From positions 1 through 64,000 of the forward strand of contig DIPH01000044.1 in assembly GCA_002424045.1 (NCBI GenBank): DNA of 64,000 bases. The letters run 5' to 3'. This document shows positions 1-7,883 of this stretch, piece by piece. Below the pieces are notes generated by a model that did not search any database, had not been told where the DNA came from, and worked only from the letters and a program-made list of their open reading frames with translations. This DNA comes from Firmicutes bacterium UBA5493. Lineage in GTDB: Bacteria; Bacillota; Limnochordia; Darwinibacteriales; Darwinibacteriaceae. The translations under genes and the position numbers were made by a program. Each line of letters starts with the position of its first letter. Position 1 is the first letter of the stretch.

Positions 1-83
1 ATATTAAAGTGATGCTTTGCAACCTGCTCCTTGATCTGCCTGTAGATAGGTACACCTGATCCATTGAATAGGATGATGTTCAA
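1..83 (-). CDS. GntR-family (YtrA-type) transcriptional regulator, N-terminal fragment
   Basis: Only the first 27 or so codons are in the window; the gene runs off the left edge. The translated start (MNIILFNGSGVPIYRQIKEQV) has the pattern of the winged-helix N-terminus of YtrA-type GntR regulators, where a short hydrophobic strand is followed by PIYxQIxEQ. I chose the TTG at 83-81 because AGAGGTGAG sits just upstream at proper spacing. An ATG at 116-114 is in frame, but it lies only 4 nt after the -10 box of a near-perfect promoter, so it would need a leaderless message. Such regulators often sit with ABC-transporter genes, which would be outside the window. Family call is fairly sure; target unknown. 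Confidence 0.7.
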   Translation of the reverse strand, partial: MNIILFNGSGVPIYRQIKEQVAKHHFN

Positions 84-95
84 CTTCTCACCTCT

Positions 96-125
96 ATACT
101 GTACTTGCTTTGGCATATACAGTAT
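96..125. promoter_or_regulatory. Inverted-repeat operator of the GntR-type gene
   Basis: ATACTGTA (96-103) and TACAGTAT (118-125) form a perfect 8-bp inverted repeat with a 14-nt spacer. The right arm overlaps the -10 box and the left arm lies in the short leader before the ribosome site. Position and form suggest autorepression by the encoded GntR protein; this is inference. Confidence 0.6.
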
Positions 126-149
126 AGTCAGTATGGCGTTCTCTGTCAA
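121..149 (-). promoter_or_regulatory. SigA-type promoter of the GntR-type gene
   Basis: On the minus strand TTGACA (149-144) is followed after 17 nt by TATACT (126-121), close to an ideal housekeeping promoter. The predicted start of transcription is near 114, leaving a leader of about 30 nt before the TTG codon. Confidence 0.8.
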
Positions 150-173
150 GCACGTTCTTCTTCAAATTTGGGA

Positions 174-212
174 ATAAAAAAACCAGGTTGATCTTCACTA
201 GATCGACCTGGT
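174..212 (-). terminator. Rho-independent terminator of the antiporter operon
   Basis: A 12-bp stem (182-193 with 201-212, one G-U pair, 7-nt loop) is followed on the minus strand by a run of eight T. It lies 13 nt after the last antiporter gene, so the operon ends there and no hydrogenase genes follow. Confidence 0.85.
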
Positions 213-225
213 CCCGTGATGTGCA

Positions 226-2121
226 TCAAACTCCCAGTCTATACGTACCCAAGTAATAGAGCACCAAGACAGCCAAAACGGTTAAAATCAGGAAAGCGTT
301 GGAGTTGAGATTCGAGAAGTTCAGAACAGTGAAAATACCCCCACCTTCAAAATCGAGTCTGCGGTTCAGCACCATCATCCGCTTATAGTGACGCCTGGCG
401 TTATACACTAGGCGTGAGGAGACAGCCTGATAAACTCTGCTCACACCATCATCAATCCAGGTGTATGCCCGCATAATTTGCCGTCCTGCCGCTTCCAAAC
501 TGAGCCACTGCGGCGGCGTATAATGAAAAAGGTTAGTTTTCATACCGAAGCCGAAGAATGCTGCGCCAATGACCAGGGTAATGATCATATCCCAGACAGC
601 CGGGGCCGCAAAGAAATCTAAGTGACTGAGGTGACTTAGATCTACTATCCCTGCACTGATTGCAGCAGGTTTAATAAAAAGGGACATGATGAGCTGTGGT
701 TGGACACCAATAATCAGCATAACTATAGCCAAAAGGACCATTGCGGTGGCCAGGAAGGGACCTTCACCGGCACCTTTCCGAACTGCAGTTTTCGGCTTGC
801 CCAGGAAAGTCAATCCCATCAACTTCACAAAAGATGCGGTAGTGCCAATACCCACCAAATTGAAGAAACGTTCTGCCCACACCATAATGGGATTTGCAGA
901 AAGAGCTATTTCAGAGACTCCATGATGGAGCAGGCTTTTACTGATGAAGCCATTTAGACCTGGTGTCCCCGTAATGCCAAAGGCCGCGATGAGCATGCAA
1001 ATTGCTGTCCAAGGATACCTTCGCCAAAGACCGCCTAGTTTGTAGAGATCCAGCTCACCGGTTCCCAGAAAAATAATGCCAACACCCAAAAAGAGGGCTG
1101 ATTTAAAGAGGGCATGGTTCAGGGAATGAAAAATGGCACCTGAAATTCCATAACCCCCTTGGCCCTTTAGCACCAGGGCGGTGCCGATGCCAAGAATGAT
1201 ATAGCCCATCTGGCTCACACTGTGATAGGCCAAGAGGCGCTTAGCATTGCCTTGCAGTAAAGCTAGGCCAACCCCCAGCAGCATCGTAGCCACACCGAGA
1301 ATAACAACGAGAGTCCCCAGCCAGGGCACAAAATCTCCGAGGCCCCAGTGGACTAATTGCCCTGTGCGAATCAGGCCATAAGCTCCCGCTTTAATCAAAA
1401 TACCAGAGAGTAGGGCGCTGCCTGGAGTTGGAGCAACAGGATGCGCCATAGGCAGCCAAATGTGCACAGGGACCATACCAGCTTTAATTCCAAAGCCAAA
1501 AACAAGCAGAAGAACCGCCCAGCCAAACATAGCCCCGTTTGCGGGCAGGATAGCGCCTGTGCCAACTTCGATTGTAGTTCCGGAGGCTACGAGTAAAGCG
1601 ATGGCCCCTGCTATGCAGAGTCCGGCGGCTATTCCTAAGAACAAATAAAAGTAGCCAGCCCGTAGAGACTCCCTATCCTGGCGATGAATCACCCAGAAGA
1701 ACGACATCACCGTCATGATTTCAAAGAAGAGCAGAAGAGTCACGAAATTACCGGCCAAAAAGACGCCTTGTACAGCCCCTAAGGTGATCAAATAGAAGAT
1801 ATAGAAGCTCAAAGTGCGCTCTTCATGTTGCATGTACGTGTACATGTATATCCCAGAAATCAGCCACACAAAGGCAGTAAAGATGCTGAAAAGTGTCGAA
1901 AGACCATCAAGGCGAAAAGCAGGTTCAAAAACTCCCAAAGAGCCTAGCTGCCAGTTTAATACGCCCTGGCTTCGAAAAGCCAAGAAGTTCATGATGCTGG
2001 CCAGAAGTCCAAGAGCCCCCACACCTATGCCCACCAACGATTGGCTACGCACATCCCTAAAACGTGGCAGAACCGCCGCCCCTAGAAACGGCACCAAGAT
2101 CAAAATCAAACTCCAAATCAA
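226..2121 (-). CDS. Third MrpD/NuoL-like antiporter subunit (proton-translocating membrane protein)
   Basis: This 631-aa, highly hydrophobic protein belongs to the ND2/ND4/ND5-MrpA/MrpD superfamily of proton or sodium channel subunits of the cytoplasmic membrane. The family's Glu in the middle helices is visible in FFEIMTVMSF and the key Lys in GFGIKAGMVPVHIWLP, followed by HPVAPTPGSALLSG. A C-terminal extension of about 130 residues after the 14-helix core ends in a last membrane helix. The start is a TTG with GGGAGGTG 7 nt upstream. It is the last of ten genes and the third large antiporter-like subunit of the operon. Length and extension resemble HyfB/MbhH-type or NuoL-like paralogs more than MrpD (about 500 aa), but it is shorter than full MrpA (about 800 aa). 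Confidence 0.85.
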   Translation of the reverse strand: MIWSLILILVPFLGAAVLPRFRDVRSQSLVGIGVGALGLLASIMNFLAFRSQGVLNWQLGSLGVFEPAFRLDGLSTLFSIFTAFVWLISGIYMYTYMQHEERTLSFYIFYLITLGAVQGVFLAGNFVTLLLFFEIMTVMSFFWVIHRQDRESLRAGYFYLFLGIAAGLCIAGAIALLVASGTTIEVGTGAILPANGAMFGWAVLLLVFGFGIKAGMVPVHIWLPMAHPVAPTPGSALLSGILIKAGAYGLIRTGQLVHWGLGDFVPWLGTLVVILGVATMLLGVGLALLQGNAKRLLAYHSVSQMGYIILGIGTALVLKGQGGYGISGAIFHSLNHALFKSALFLGVGIIFLGTGELDLYKLGGLWRRYPWTAICMLIAAFGITGTPGLNGFISKSLLHHGVSEIALSANPIMVWAERFFNLVGIGTTASFVKLMGLTFLGKPKTAVRKGAGEGPFLATAMVLLAIVMLIIGVQPQLIMSLFIKPAAISAGIVDLSHLSHLDFFAAPAVWDMIITLVIGAAFFGFGMKTNLFHYTPPQWLSLEAAGRQIMRAYTWIDDGVSRVYQAVSSRLVYNARRHYKRMMVLNRRLDFEGGGIFTVLNFSNLNSNAFLILTVLAVLVLYYLGTYRLGV

Positions 2122-2135
2122 AGCGATTCACCTCC

Positions 2136-3599
2136 CTACAAGCTAAAAAACTGAGCCACAACTGCGTCCACCAGGGGCAAGGTCAGTCCAGGCCACAGAC
2201 CAAAAACAAGGCCTAGACCTACCAGGATCAAGGTTGGAACCAGCATCAGCCACAGCGCTCTCGTCTTTTGGCGAGGTTCTAGATCCGATTTCCCAGTGAA
2301 AGCAGAAATCGTAATGGGCACAAAGTACAATGCATTTAGAAAACCGCTGATTATCAAAACCACAAGCAAAATCCAGAAGTCTGTGGCGAGACTGCCTCGC
2401 ATAAGGTAATACTTGCTCCAAAAACCGCTTAAGGGCAACATCCCGACCATGCCTAGACTGATTATCCCGAAGCTCCCTAAAGTCAATGGCAAAACCCGTC
2501 CCACACCTTTGAGCTCACTGATCTTCACATAGCCTGTTTCTTCGGCCACTATTCCAGCGGAGAAAAAGAGCACGATTTTCAATGTGGAGTGAAAGATCAT
2601 GTGCAAAATAGCACCTGCTAACGCCAAAGGGTGAAGAATGAAGGCCCCGAGAAGTATGTAAGCCAATTGGCTTATGGTGGAATAGGCCAACCGCCGCTTT
2701 AAGACATCCTGTTTGAGCGCGATCAGAGAGCCCATCAAGATCGTGATAGAGCAAATCGCAAGTAGGAGTGGCTGTATATTCATGCTTTGGACCACGTCGA
2801 CCCCAAAGACGGAATACACGGTACGCAACACTCCAAACACACCCGCATTTACAACAGCCACCGCATGTAAGAGTGCACTGACGGGCGTAGGAGCCACCAT
2901 AGCCGAAGGTAGCCAGCCATGGAGGGGCATTATTGCGGCCTTCACACCAAAACCGATTAGAAATAGGAAGAATATAACCACGGCCTGACTGCTGGGAGCA
3001 GCACATAAGGCCGATGGCAAACTTTCAAAATCAAGAACACCACCCGTCACCCTCCAGAGCATTACAAGAGCTGCCAGGATAAAGCTCGCACCCACCAGAC
3101 TGTACTTGATGTACCTCGTACCCGCCTCGAGAGCCTCTTTGCTACTGCCATGCACCACTAGGGGGTAGGTTGCAAAGGTAAGCAGTTCATAGAATAGGTA
3201 GAAGGTGAAGAGATTACCCGAAAAGGCGATGCCCAAAGTAGTACCGGCCGAGAGCAAAAAGAAGGAGAAGTACTGTCTTTGCTTGTGGCTCGAAGCCATA
3301 TAACCCAAGGAATAGACACTTGCAAAGACCCATAAAGTCGAAGCAATCACCGCATAGGTTAAGCCTAGGGGATCGAGTGCAAGCTTCAAGCTCAATGAAG
3401 CTACGCCTAGATCAAATGCAGGATACACCCCAGAATAAAGACCTAGGTACAAGAGCCTCCACACAATCACTGCACTAGCCAGCGAAGCACCCAAGACCAC
3501 ACCATTACGTTCAGTCTTGGCCTCACGAGGCGTCACGGCCACCCAAATCGCTCCAAAGGTTGTGCTGAAAATGGCAAGCAACACAAGAGCTATACTCAT
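2136..3599 (-). CDS. Second MrpD-like antiporter subunit
   Basis: 487-aa polytopic membrane protein of the MrpD/NuoN superfamily. The conserved Glu is in FYELLTFATYPLV, the conserved Lys in GFGVKAAIMPLHGWLP, and the broken-helix region LKRRLAYSTISQLAY is present. ATG start with GGAGGT 6 nt upstream; it overlaps the preceding gene by 4 nt, so the two are translationally coupled. The protein should form one ion path of the antiporter. It is distinct in sequence from both neighbours, so the three large subunits are old paralogs, not a recent duplication. Confidence 0.88.
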   Translation of the reverse strand: MSIALVLLAIFSTTFGAIWVAVTPREAKTERNGVVLGASLASAVIVWRLLYLGLYSGVYPAFDLGVASLSLKLALDPLGLTYAVIASTLWVFASVYSLGYMASSHKQRQYFSFFLLSAGTTLGIAFSGNLFTFYLFYELLTFATYPLVVHGSSKEALEAGTRYIKYSLVGASFILAALVMLWRVTGGVLDFESLPSALCAAPSSQAVVIFFLFLIGFGVKAAIMPLHGWLPSAMVAPTPVSALLHAVAVVNAGVFGVLRTVYSVFGVDVVQSMNIQPLLLAICSITILMGSLIALKQDVLKRRLAYSTISQLAYILLGAFILHPLALAGAILHMIFHSTLKIVLFFSAGIVAEETGYVKISELKGVGRVLPLTLGSFGIISLGMVGMLPLSGFWSKYYLMRGSLATDFWILLVVLIISGFLNALYFVPITISAFTGKSDLEPRQKTRALWLMLVPTLILVGLGLVFGLWPGLTLPLVDAVVAQFFSL

Positions 3600-5104
3600 G
3601 GCAATACCTCCAGACCCAACAGCGTCATGGCCGCTTGTTTAGCTAACTGTAGAACAACACCGGGAGATACCCCCACCATGAGGATGACAACAGCCAAGAA
3701 AAGCATAGCCACCAATTGGACATAGGCCATTTCGGTTACAACTGGATTTTGGACAGGCCGCTCGAAAAAAGCCGTACGCAGCACAGGAAGCAAATAGGCT
3801 GCAGCCAGTAAACTGCCGCCCACCAAGACGATGACTGAGAGGTAATTACCCCTGGCCAAACTACCCAAAAGCAGTTGCCACTTGCTCACAAACCCCGAAA
3901 ACAAAGGAATGCCAATCATGGATAATGAGCCCACCGCAAACACACCTAAGGTGACAGGCATCTCAAAACCCACGCCGGCCATTTCGCTGATCCGGGTTTT
4001 ACCGGTCCGCTTAATAATGGAACCCGCGGCCAAAAAAAGTAGAGCCTTCGTTATCGCATGGCTTAAGATGTGCATGAAACTTCCCGTAAGACCCTGGATA
4101 TTGCCTAAACCGATACCCAGGAAAATATACCCGACTTGGGATACGGTGGAAAAGGCCAGACGTCGCTTGAGCTCGTCTTGGGCCAAGGCAAAAAGGGCCC
4201 CCGCAATAATGGCAAGCATACCTAGGACGGCAAGTATATTTGTAATGGGGAGTCTCGTGATAATCTCGGCGCCCACCGCCACATAAAAGACCTTCAGCAA
4301 GGCAATAATGTATCCCTTAATCGCCAGGGAGGAAAGCATGGCGCTGGAGGGGGCAATCGCCGAAGAGTGTGCGTCCGGCAGCCAGACATGAAGAGGAAAG
4401 AGGGCGGATTTTACTCCAAAGCCCACCATGAAAAAGCTCAAACTCACCCAAAGGGCCGTGGGATAGTTTTGCCACGAGGCCGCAAGTTCTTGGGCAATGA
4501 AGTTCATGTTAAGATTTCCGGTGAGCACAAAAAGAAAGCCAATGGCCAAGAGCACAAAGCCAGAGCCGATGGTGGCCAGCATCAAGTACTTAAACGTGGC
4601 TTCTACCGACGTGGCATCGTTTTGGGCAGCCACAATGGCGCAGCTGGCAATGGTGGCTACTTCTACCATGACATAGATGTTAAATAGATCCCCTGTAATG
4701 CCTAAGCCGCACAGGGCAGCAACTAAGAGCAAAAAGAGGGTTAAGAACCAGGCTGCCCTGGATCTGCTGCCAACGTCCTGTACCAAATCAACAGAAGCAT
4801 AGAGTAGAATCGGTGTGGCCACAAGCCCTACTGTGATCAAGAAAAGGCCGGATACTGCATCTAAGGAAAGCTCAATTCCCCACGGCGCAGGCCAGCCACC
4901 CACAGCATAGGTAAAAGCACCATTGTGCAAGATCTCCCGAGCTAGGTAGACTCCTCCCGACAAGGCCAGAGCGAGCATGAAAACTGCGAAAAATTCTGCC
5001 ACCCTAAATCTGCCAATTTTTGTTAGAAGAGGCATGATATAAGCTGTGGAGAGCAATGCTACCACAATTAGAACCGCTAGGTTTTCGCTAATCGCGCCCG
5101 GCAT
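3596..5104 (-). CDS. mrpD: MrpD-type Na+/H+ antiporter subunit D
   Basis: 502 aa, the usual MrpD length. The conserved Glu is in YVMVEVATIASCAIVA, the Lys in GFGVKSALFPLHVWLPDAHS, and the later helix signature LKRRLAFSTVSQVGYI is present. It directly follows the mrpC-like gene with a 17-nt overlap, as in Mrp and membrane-bound hydrogenase operons. ATG start with GAGGTGA 6 nt upstream. The role is proton or sodium translocation across the cytoplasmic membrane. Confidence 0.9.
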   Translation of the reverse strand: MPGAISENLAVLIVVALLSTAYIMPLLTKIGRFRVAEFFAVFMLALALSGGVYLAREILHNGAFTYAVGGWPAPWGIELSLDAVSGLFLITVGLVATPILLYASVDLVQDVGSRSRAAWFLTLFLLLVAALCGLGITGDLFNIYVMVEVATIASCAIVAAQNDATSVEATFKYLMLATIGSGFVLLAIGFLFVLTGNLNMNFIAQELAASWQNYPTALWVSLSFFMVGFGVKSALFPLHVWLPDAHSSAIAPSSAMLSSLAIKGYIIALLKVFYVAVGAEIITRLPITNILAVLGMLAIIAGALFALAQDELKRRLAFSTVSQVGYIFLGIGLGNIQGLTGSFMHILSHAITKALLFLAAGSIIKRTGKTRISEMAGVGFEMPVTLGVFAVGSLSMIGIPLFSGFVSKWQLLLGSLARGNYLSVIVLVGGSLLAAAYLLPVLRTAFFERPVQNPVVTEMAYVQLVAMLFLAVVILMVGVSPGVVLQLAKQAAMTLLGLEVLP

Positions 5105-5483
5105 TGGCTCTCACCTCACTTCTAATTTTCATAATCTCTTTAGCATCCACCGTTCCATAAAAACGATATAGTTTCGTAATCAAAGCAAGGGAAAGGGCTG
5201 TAACGCTCACGCTAACCACAATACCCGTGAGCATAAGTGCCTGCGGCAAGGGATGAACATACACGAGTCCTGGGTCGCCCATATCCAAAATAGGAGCCAC
5301 CCCGCCTCTTACATTGCCTGCGGCAATAAACAGGATATATGTGCTACCTTCCATAATATTGATGCCTATTACCTTCTTGAACAGGTTGGAATGGGTCAAG
5401 ATGGTATAGATCCCGATGGCAAATAGTGCCAGGGCAAAAACATAAGGATAATTCTGCAATACGCGGCTCCATAACTCGCCCAT
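5088..5483 (-). CDS. mrpC: Na+/H+ antiporter subunit C (NuoK-like)
   Basis: 131-aa protein with three predicted membrane helices, related to NuoK of complex I. Typical MrpC features are the motif NLFKKVIGINIMEGSTYILFI and the PLPQALMLTGIVVSVSVTA segment with the conserved PQALxLTxIVI pattern. ATG start with GAGGAGGAG 4 nt upstream, 1 nt after mrpB. It pairs with MrpD in the complex. Confidence 0.93.
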   Translation of the reverse strand: MGELWSRVLQNYPYVFALALFAIGIYTILTHSNLFKKVIGINIMEGSTYILFIAAGNVRGGVAPILDMGDPGLVYVHPLPQALMLTGIVVSVSVTALSLALITKLYRFYGTVDAKEIMKIRSEVRANAGRD

Positions 5484-5484
5484 T

Positions 5485-5910
5485 CTACTCCTCCTCTTCC
5501 ATTAAGGCTACAAATAAAGTCACCACGGTGCTGGCTACTTTAAGGCCTACACCTAGCGTAATGAGGAGAATTAATCCCCCTGAATACAACTTGCCGGGTT
5601 CGCCCAAGGGAACGCCTGCACCCTTATTCATCAAGAAGGTCGTGCCCCGCAAGACTCCTACTAATCCCATGGCTCCATACCAAAGGGCGCCGAAAGACTC
5701 CACCAGGCTCATCATGCGCTCAGAAACCTTTTCCTGGCCGCGTTCAAGGCCAAAGACTAAACTAAAGGCAATGAGGGAAAGTCCAGTGATGATGCCGCCA
5801 GAAAAGCTTCCGCCAGGTGAGAGGTGACCATGGAAAATGACGTAGAAACCTAGCATCTGCACAAAGGGAAGCACCAGCGCAACCATGCGCTTTAAGACAA
5901 AATCCGTCAC
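5485..5910 (-). CDS. mrpB: Na+/H+ antiporter subunit B
   Basis: 141-aa membrane protein with the MrpB signature FHGHLSPGGSFSGGIITG in the second helix region. Four helices are expected. GTG start overlapping the previous stop by 4 nt (GTGA). Equivalent to MbhF of membrane-bound hydrogenases. Part of the contiguous antiporter operon. Confidence 0.93.
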   Translation of the reverse strand: MTDFVLKRMVALVLPFVQMLGFYVIFHGHLSPGGSFSGGIITGLSLIAFSLVFGLERGQEKVSERMMSLVESFGALWYGAMGLVGVLRGTTFLMNKGAGVPLGEPGKLYSGGLILLITLGVGLKVASTVVTLFVALMEEEE

Positions 5911-6200
5911 TTATGCTCACCCTTTCTGTCGGTTCCTTTTTTTAGCACCAGAAAAACCGCAATAATCGCAGTGAACAAAACTGTCGTTTCGATCAATGTA
6001 TCGTACGCCCGGTAATCAATAACAATGGCAGCCACCATGTTCAAGGCGCCTGTGTCACTGAGGGCTCCCTCAATATAGCGTTCTGCTACGTAATTTTGGG
6101 CTGGTGTATCAGGCGATCCATAAAGGGGCAGTTCTGAAATGGCTAAAAGCACAACCACACCAATACATACCAGCAGAGCGATGGCTATTTTGTTGGACAT
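5907..6200 (-). CDS. MbhE-like small subunit (C-terminal MrpA part encoded separately)
   Basis: 97-aa protein with a helix near residues 5-22, a soluble stretch containing YGSPDTPAQNYVAERYIEG, and two further helices around VVAAIVIDYRAYDTLIETTVLFTA. That last pattern (VxxIIxDYRxxDTxxExxV) is the hallmark of the far C-terminus of MrpA and of MbhE. In Bacillus this domain is fused in MrpA; here it is free-standing, as in MBH/MBX complexes. ATG start with GGGGGAG 6 nt upstream. Confidence 0.85.
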   Translation of the reverse strand: MSNKIAIALLVCIGVVVLLAISELPLYGSPDTPAQNYVAERYIEGALSDTGALNMVAAIVIDYRAYDTLIETTVLFTAIIAVFLVLKKGTDRKGEHK

Positions 6201-6203
6201 AGC

Positions 6204-6455
6204 CTACTCCCCCTTCCGCCCGATTTTACTAATCACAGCAATCATGAGAGTAGTCATGCCGATTCCAGCCGCGGCCTCCGTGATGGCAAGATCAGGTGCA
6301 CTCATAAGCAACCAGATCAACGCAATAGTCACACTATAGGCTCCTAGGAGGATTGCCGCGTAAAGGAGATCTTTTACATAAGAAACGGCAATAGCGACAA
6401 CAACCAGGAAACTTAAAAAAACAATGTTCAGTACATCAGCCATGTAGGGGTTCAC
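6204..6455 (-). CDS. MbhD-like small subunit (DUF4040; MrpA C-terminal part)
   Basis: 83-aa protein with about three helices and the conserved stretch SAPDLAITEAAAGIGMTTLMI, found near the C-terminus of MrpA and in MbhD. I start it at the GTG at 6455 because GGAGGT lies 8 nt upstream; the frame stays open further up and overlaps mrpG. It lies between mrpG and the MbhE-like gene, matching the MBH gene order. The acidic residues in the conserved stretch are thought to take part in ion transfer in this family. Confidence 0.85.
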   Translation of the reverse strand: MNPYMADVLNIVFLSFLVVVAIAVSYVKDLLYAAILLGAYSVTIALIWLLMSAPDLAITEAAAGIGMTTLMIAVISKIGRKGE

Positions 6456-6471
6456 TGCAAACGACCTCCTT

Positions 6472-6780
6472 CTATTTTTCCTTGGAACCACGCAGTGTCA
6501 GTACAACCCAGTTTCCGCGCAGCAAAGCCACCTTACCCACATAGTGGGATGTAGTGGGATTAATAGTCCAGATGATTCCCAGTACCATCAGAAGTTTGAC
6601 GCAATTAGCTATGCCGGACACAAGAAACAATAGCCCTAAGACAATGAATCCAAATCCTAGAGTATCGCCAATGGATGCCGCGTGAAGGCGGCAATAGGCA
6701 TCCGGCATACGCAATAACCCAAAACTGGTTAGGGCAAAGAAAAATATACCGAGGAAAAACAGAATGTAAGGTATACTCAT
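6472..6780 (-). CDS. mrpG: Na+/H+ antiporter subunit G
   Basis: 102-aa membrane protein with the MrpG pattern FGLLRMPDAYCRLHAASIGDTLG and NPTTSHYVGKVAL. Three helices are expected. ATG start overlaps the mrpF stop by 4 nt. It forms part of the small-subunit set E-F-G of the Mrp complex. Confidence 0.93.
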   Translation of the reverse strand: MSIPYILFFLGIFFFALTSFGLLRMPDAYCRLHAASIGDTLGFGFIVLGLLFLVSGIANCVKLLMVLGIIWTINPTTSHYVGKVALLRGNWVVLTLRGSKEK

Positions 6781-7106
6781 TGCTCATCCTCCCCACCGAC
6801 AAAATGCACTAACGCAGCCGGCCTGTCCAGTAGTTCCTCCGTTAAAGCATCGGCATCAACTGGTAAAAGCGAACGTAGCAGGGCCAAAAGACCCACAAAT
6901 CCACACAGCGCCAAAACAAGAGCAACATCAATGTAGCTCATGTTGTTATTAGCGTAAGCCAAGAGTAAAATTATGGCTATGCCCTTAGTACTGATGGCGG
7001 ATGATGCTACCAGGCGATCGACGGCTGTAGGACCGAGTACAGCTCGAATAAAGTCTAGTAAGGCCAAAAGACCAATAAGAACGATCACGATAGAAGCCAC
7101 ATTCAT
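6777..7106 (-). CDS. mrpF: Na+/H+ antiporter subunit F
   Basis: 109-aa protein with the MrpF signature RAVLGPTAVDRLVASSAIS followed by a membrane helix and SYIDVALVLALCGFVG. ATG start overlaps the mrpE stop by 4 nt. A charged tail of about 25 residues follows the last helix. Confidence 0.93.
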   Translation of the reverse strand: MNVASIVIVLIGLLALLDFIRAVLGPTAVDRLVASSAISTKGIAIILLLAYANNNMSYIDVALVLALCGFVGLLALLRSLLPVDADALTEELLDRPAALVHFVGGEDEQ

Positions 7107-7594
7107 CTAGCTCTACTCCTTTCCAAACGCTGAATGCATCGAACTAAACGCCCATCCTCCAGACCTTCACGCATACTCTCGGTAAGGCCATGAACCATAA
7201 AAACCCCTGTATCAGGGTTCACGTCTATGGTGACGGTGCCGGGGGTGATGGTGATGGCGTTGGCTAAAAGGACTTGTCCCCAGGAGGTCTGTAAATTGGG
7301 CCTGAAGGACACAAACCCCGAATCCAACTTAGATCGGCTGGAAAGCAGACTTTTGGTTACCGCAATATTGGCCAAGATAATTTCCCAAAGTAGAATCAGA
7401 CCATACAGAATCACATCTGGAAGTCTCGCCGTCAATGATTTGCTCGGGAGCAAATCTGAAAGATCCCGCCAAAACCATATCACCACGGCGGATAAGACTA
7501 GACCCGTAATAATGTGCTGAGCATCATAGTCTGATGACAGCAATAACCAGAATAGTAATAAAGCAACAAAAAGAACGATTTGGCGTCTACGCAC
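7103..7594 (-). CDS. mrpE: Na+/H+ antiporter subunit E
   Basis: 163-aa MrpE: two N-terminal helices (from residue 5), LLWEIILANI, and the diagnostic VLLANAITITPGTVTIDV motif. GTG start with GGGGTG about 7 nt upstream. First gene of the operon, 58 nt below a good promoter. The gene order E-F-G-(MbhD)-(MbhE)-B-C-D is that of archaeal and bacterial MBH/MBX sodium modules rather than A-B-C-D-E-F-G of Bacillus mrp. Confidence 0.92.
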   Translation of the reverse strand: MRRRQIVLFVALLLFWLLLSSDYDAQHIITGLVLSAVVIWFWRDLSDLLPSKSLTARLPDVILYGLILLWEIILANIAVTKSLLSSRSKLDSGFVSFRPNLQTSWGQVLLANAITITPGTVTIDVNPDTGVFMVHGLTESMREGLEDGRLVRCIQRLERSRAR

Positions 7595-7643
7595 TTCTTC
7601 ACCCCATATATTACAATGCTAGAATGCCTTTACATGCTTGTTA

Positions 7644-7661
7644 CGTCTATCACTATAGACG
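7644..7661. promoter_or_regulatory. Palindrome over the antiporter promoter -10 box
   Basis: CGTCTAT (7644-7650) and ATAGACG (7655-7661) form a perfect 7-bp inverted repeat with a 4-nt centre that covers the -10 box of the mrp promoter. A repressor or ion-responsive regulator site is likely, but the binding protein is unknown. Confidence 0.5.
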
Positions 7662-7680
7662 TTTGTCAATCGTTTATCAA
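7652..7680 (-). promoter_or_regulatory. SigA-type promoter of the antiporter operon
   Basis: On the minus strand TTGATA (7680-7675), 17 nt, TATAGT (7657-7652). It is 58 nt upstream of the mrpE GTG. A TTGACA 11 nt further in has no matching -10 box. Confidence 0.7.
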
Positions 7681-7883
7681 AATGATTTGATGCTGTTTGC
7701 GCCAGTTTAGGTCACGAGCTCGCTCATTATCGATGATTATCGGAAGAACCCTTCCCTTCCCGCCTCTCTGCACCCTCACATGAATGGGATCCTTTACGAT
7801 TTCTGGCACCATTGAGAACGACAGGAGATCATCCTAAAGAGGCGAAATAGGTTTAGAAGTGCTTTTTCACAGGAGGAATAGTC

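Noticed and set aside
3882..4687. Long open frames on the plus strand antisense to the antiporter genes
   Set aside because: They follow the codon pattern of the membrane-protein genes on the other strand, have no ribosome sites, and give no recognisable protein.
7661..7672. TTGACA inside the antiporter promoter
   Set aside because: No -10 box lies at 16-18 nt from it, while the TTGATA just upstream is correctly spaced from TATAGT.
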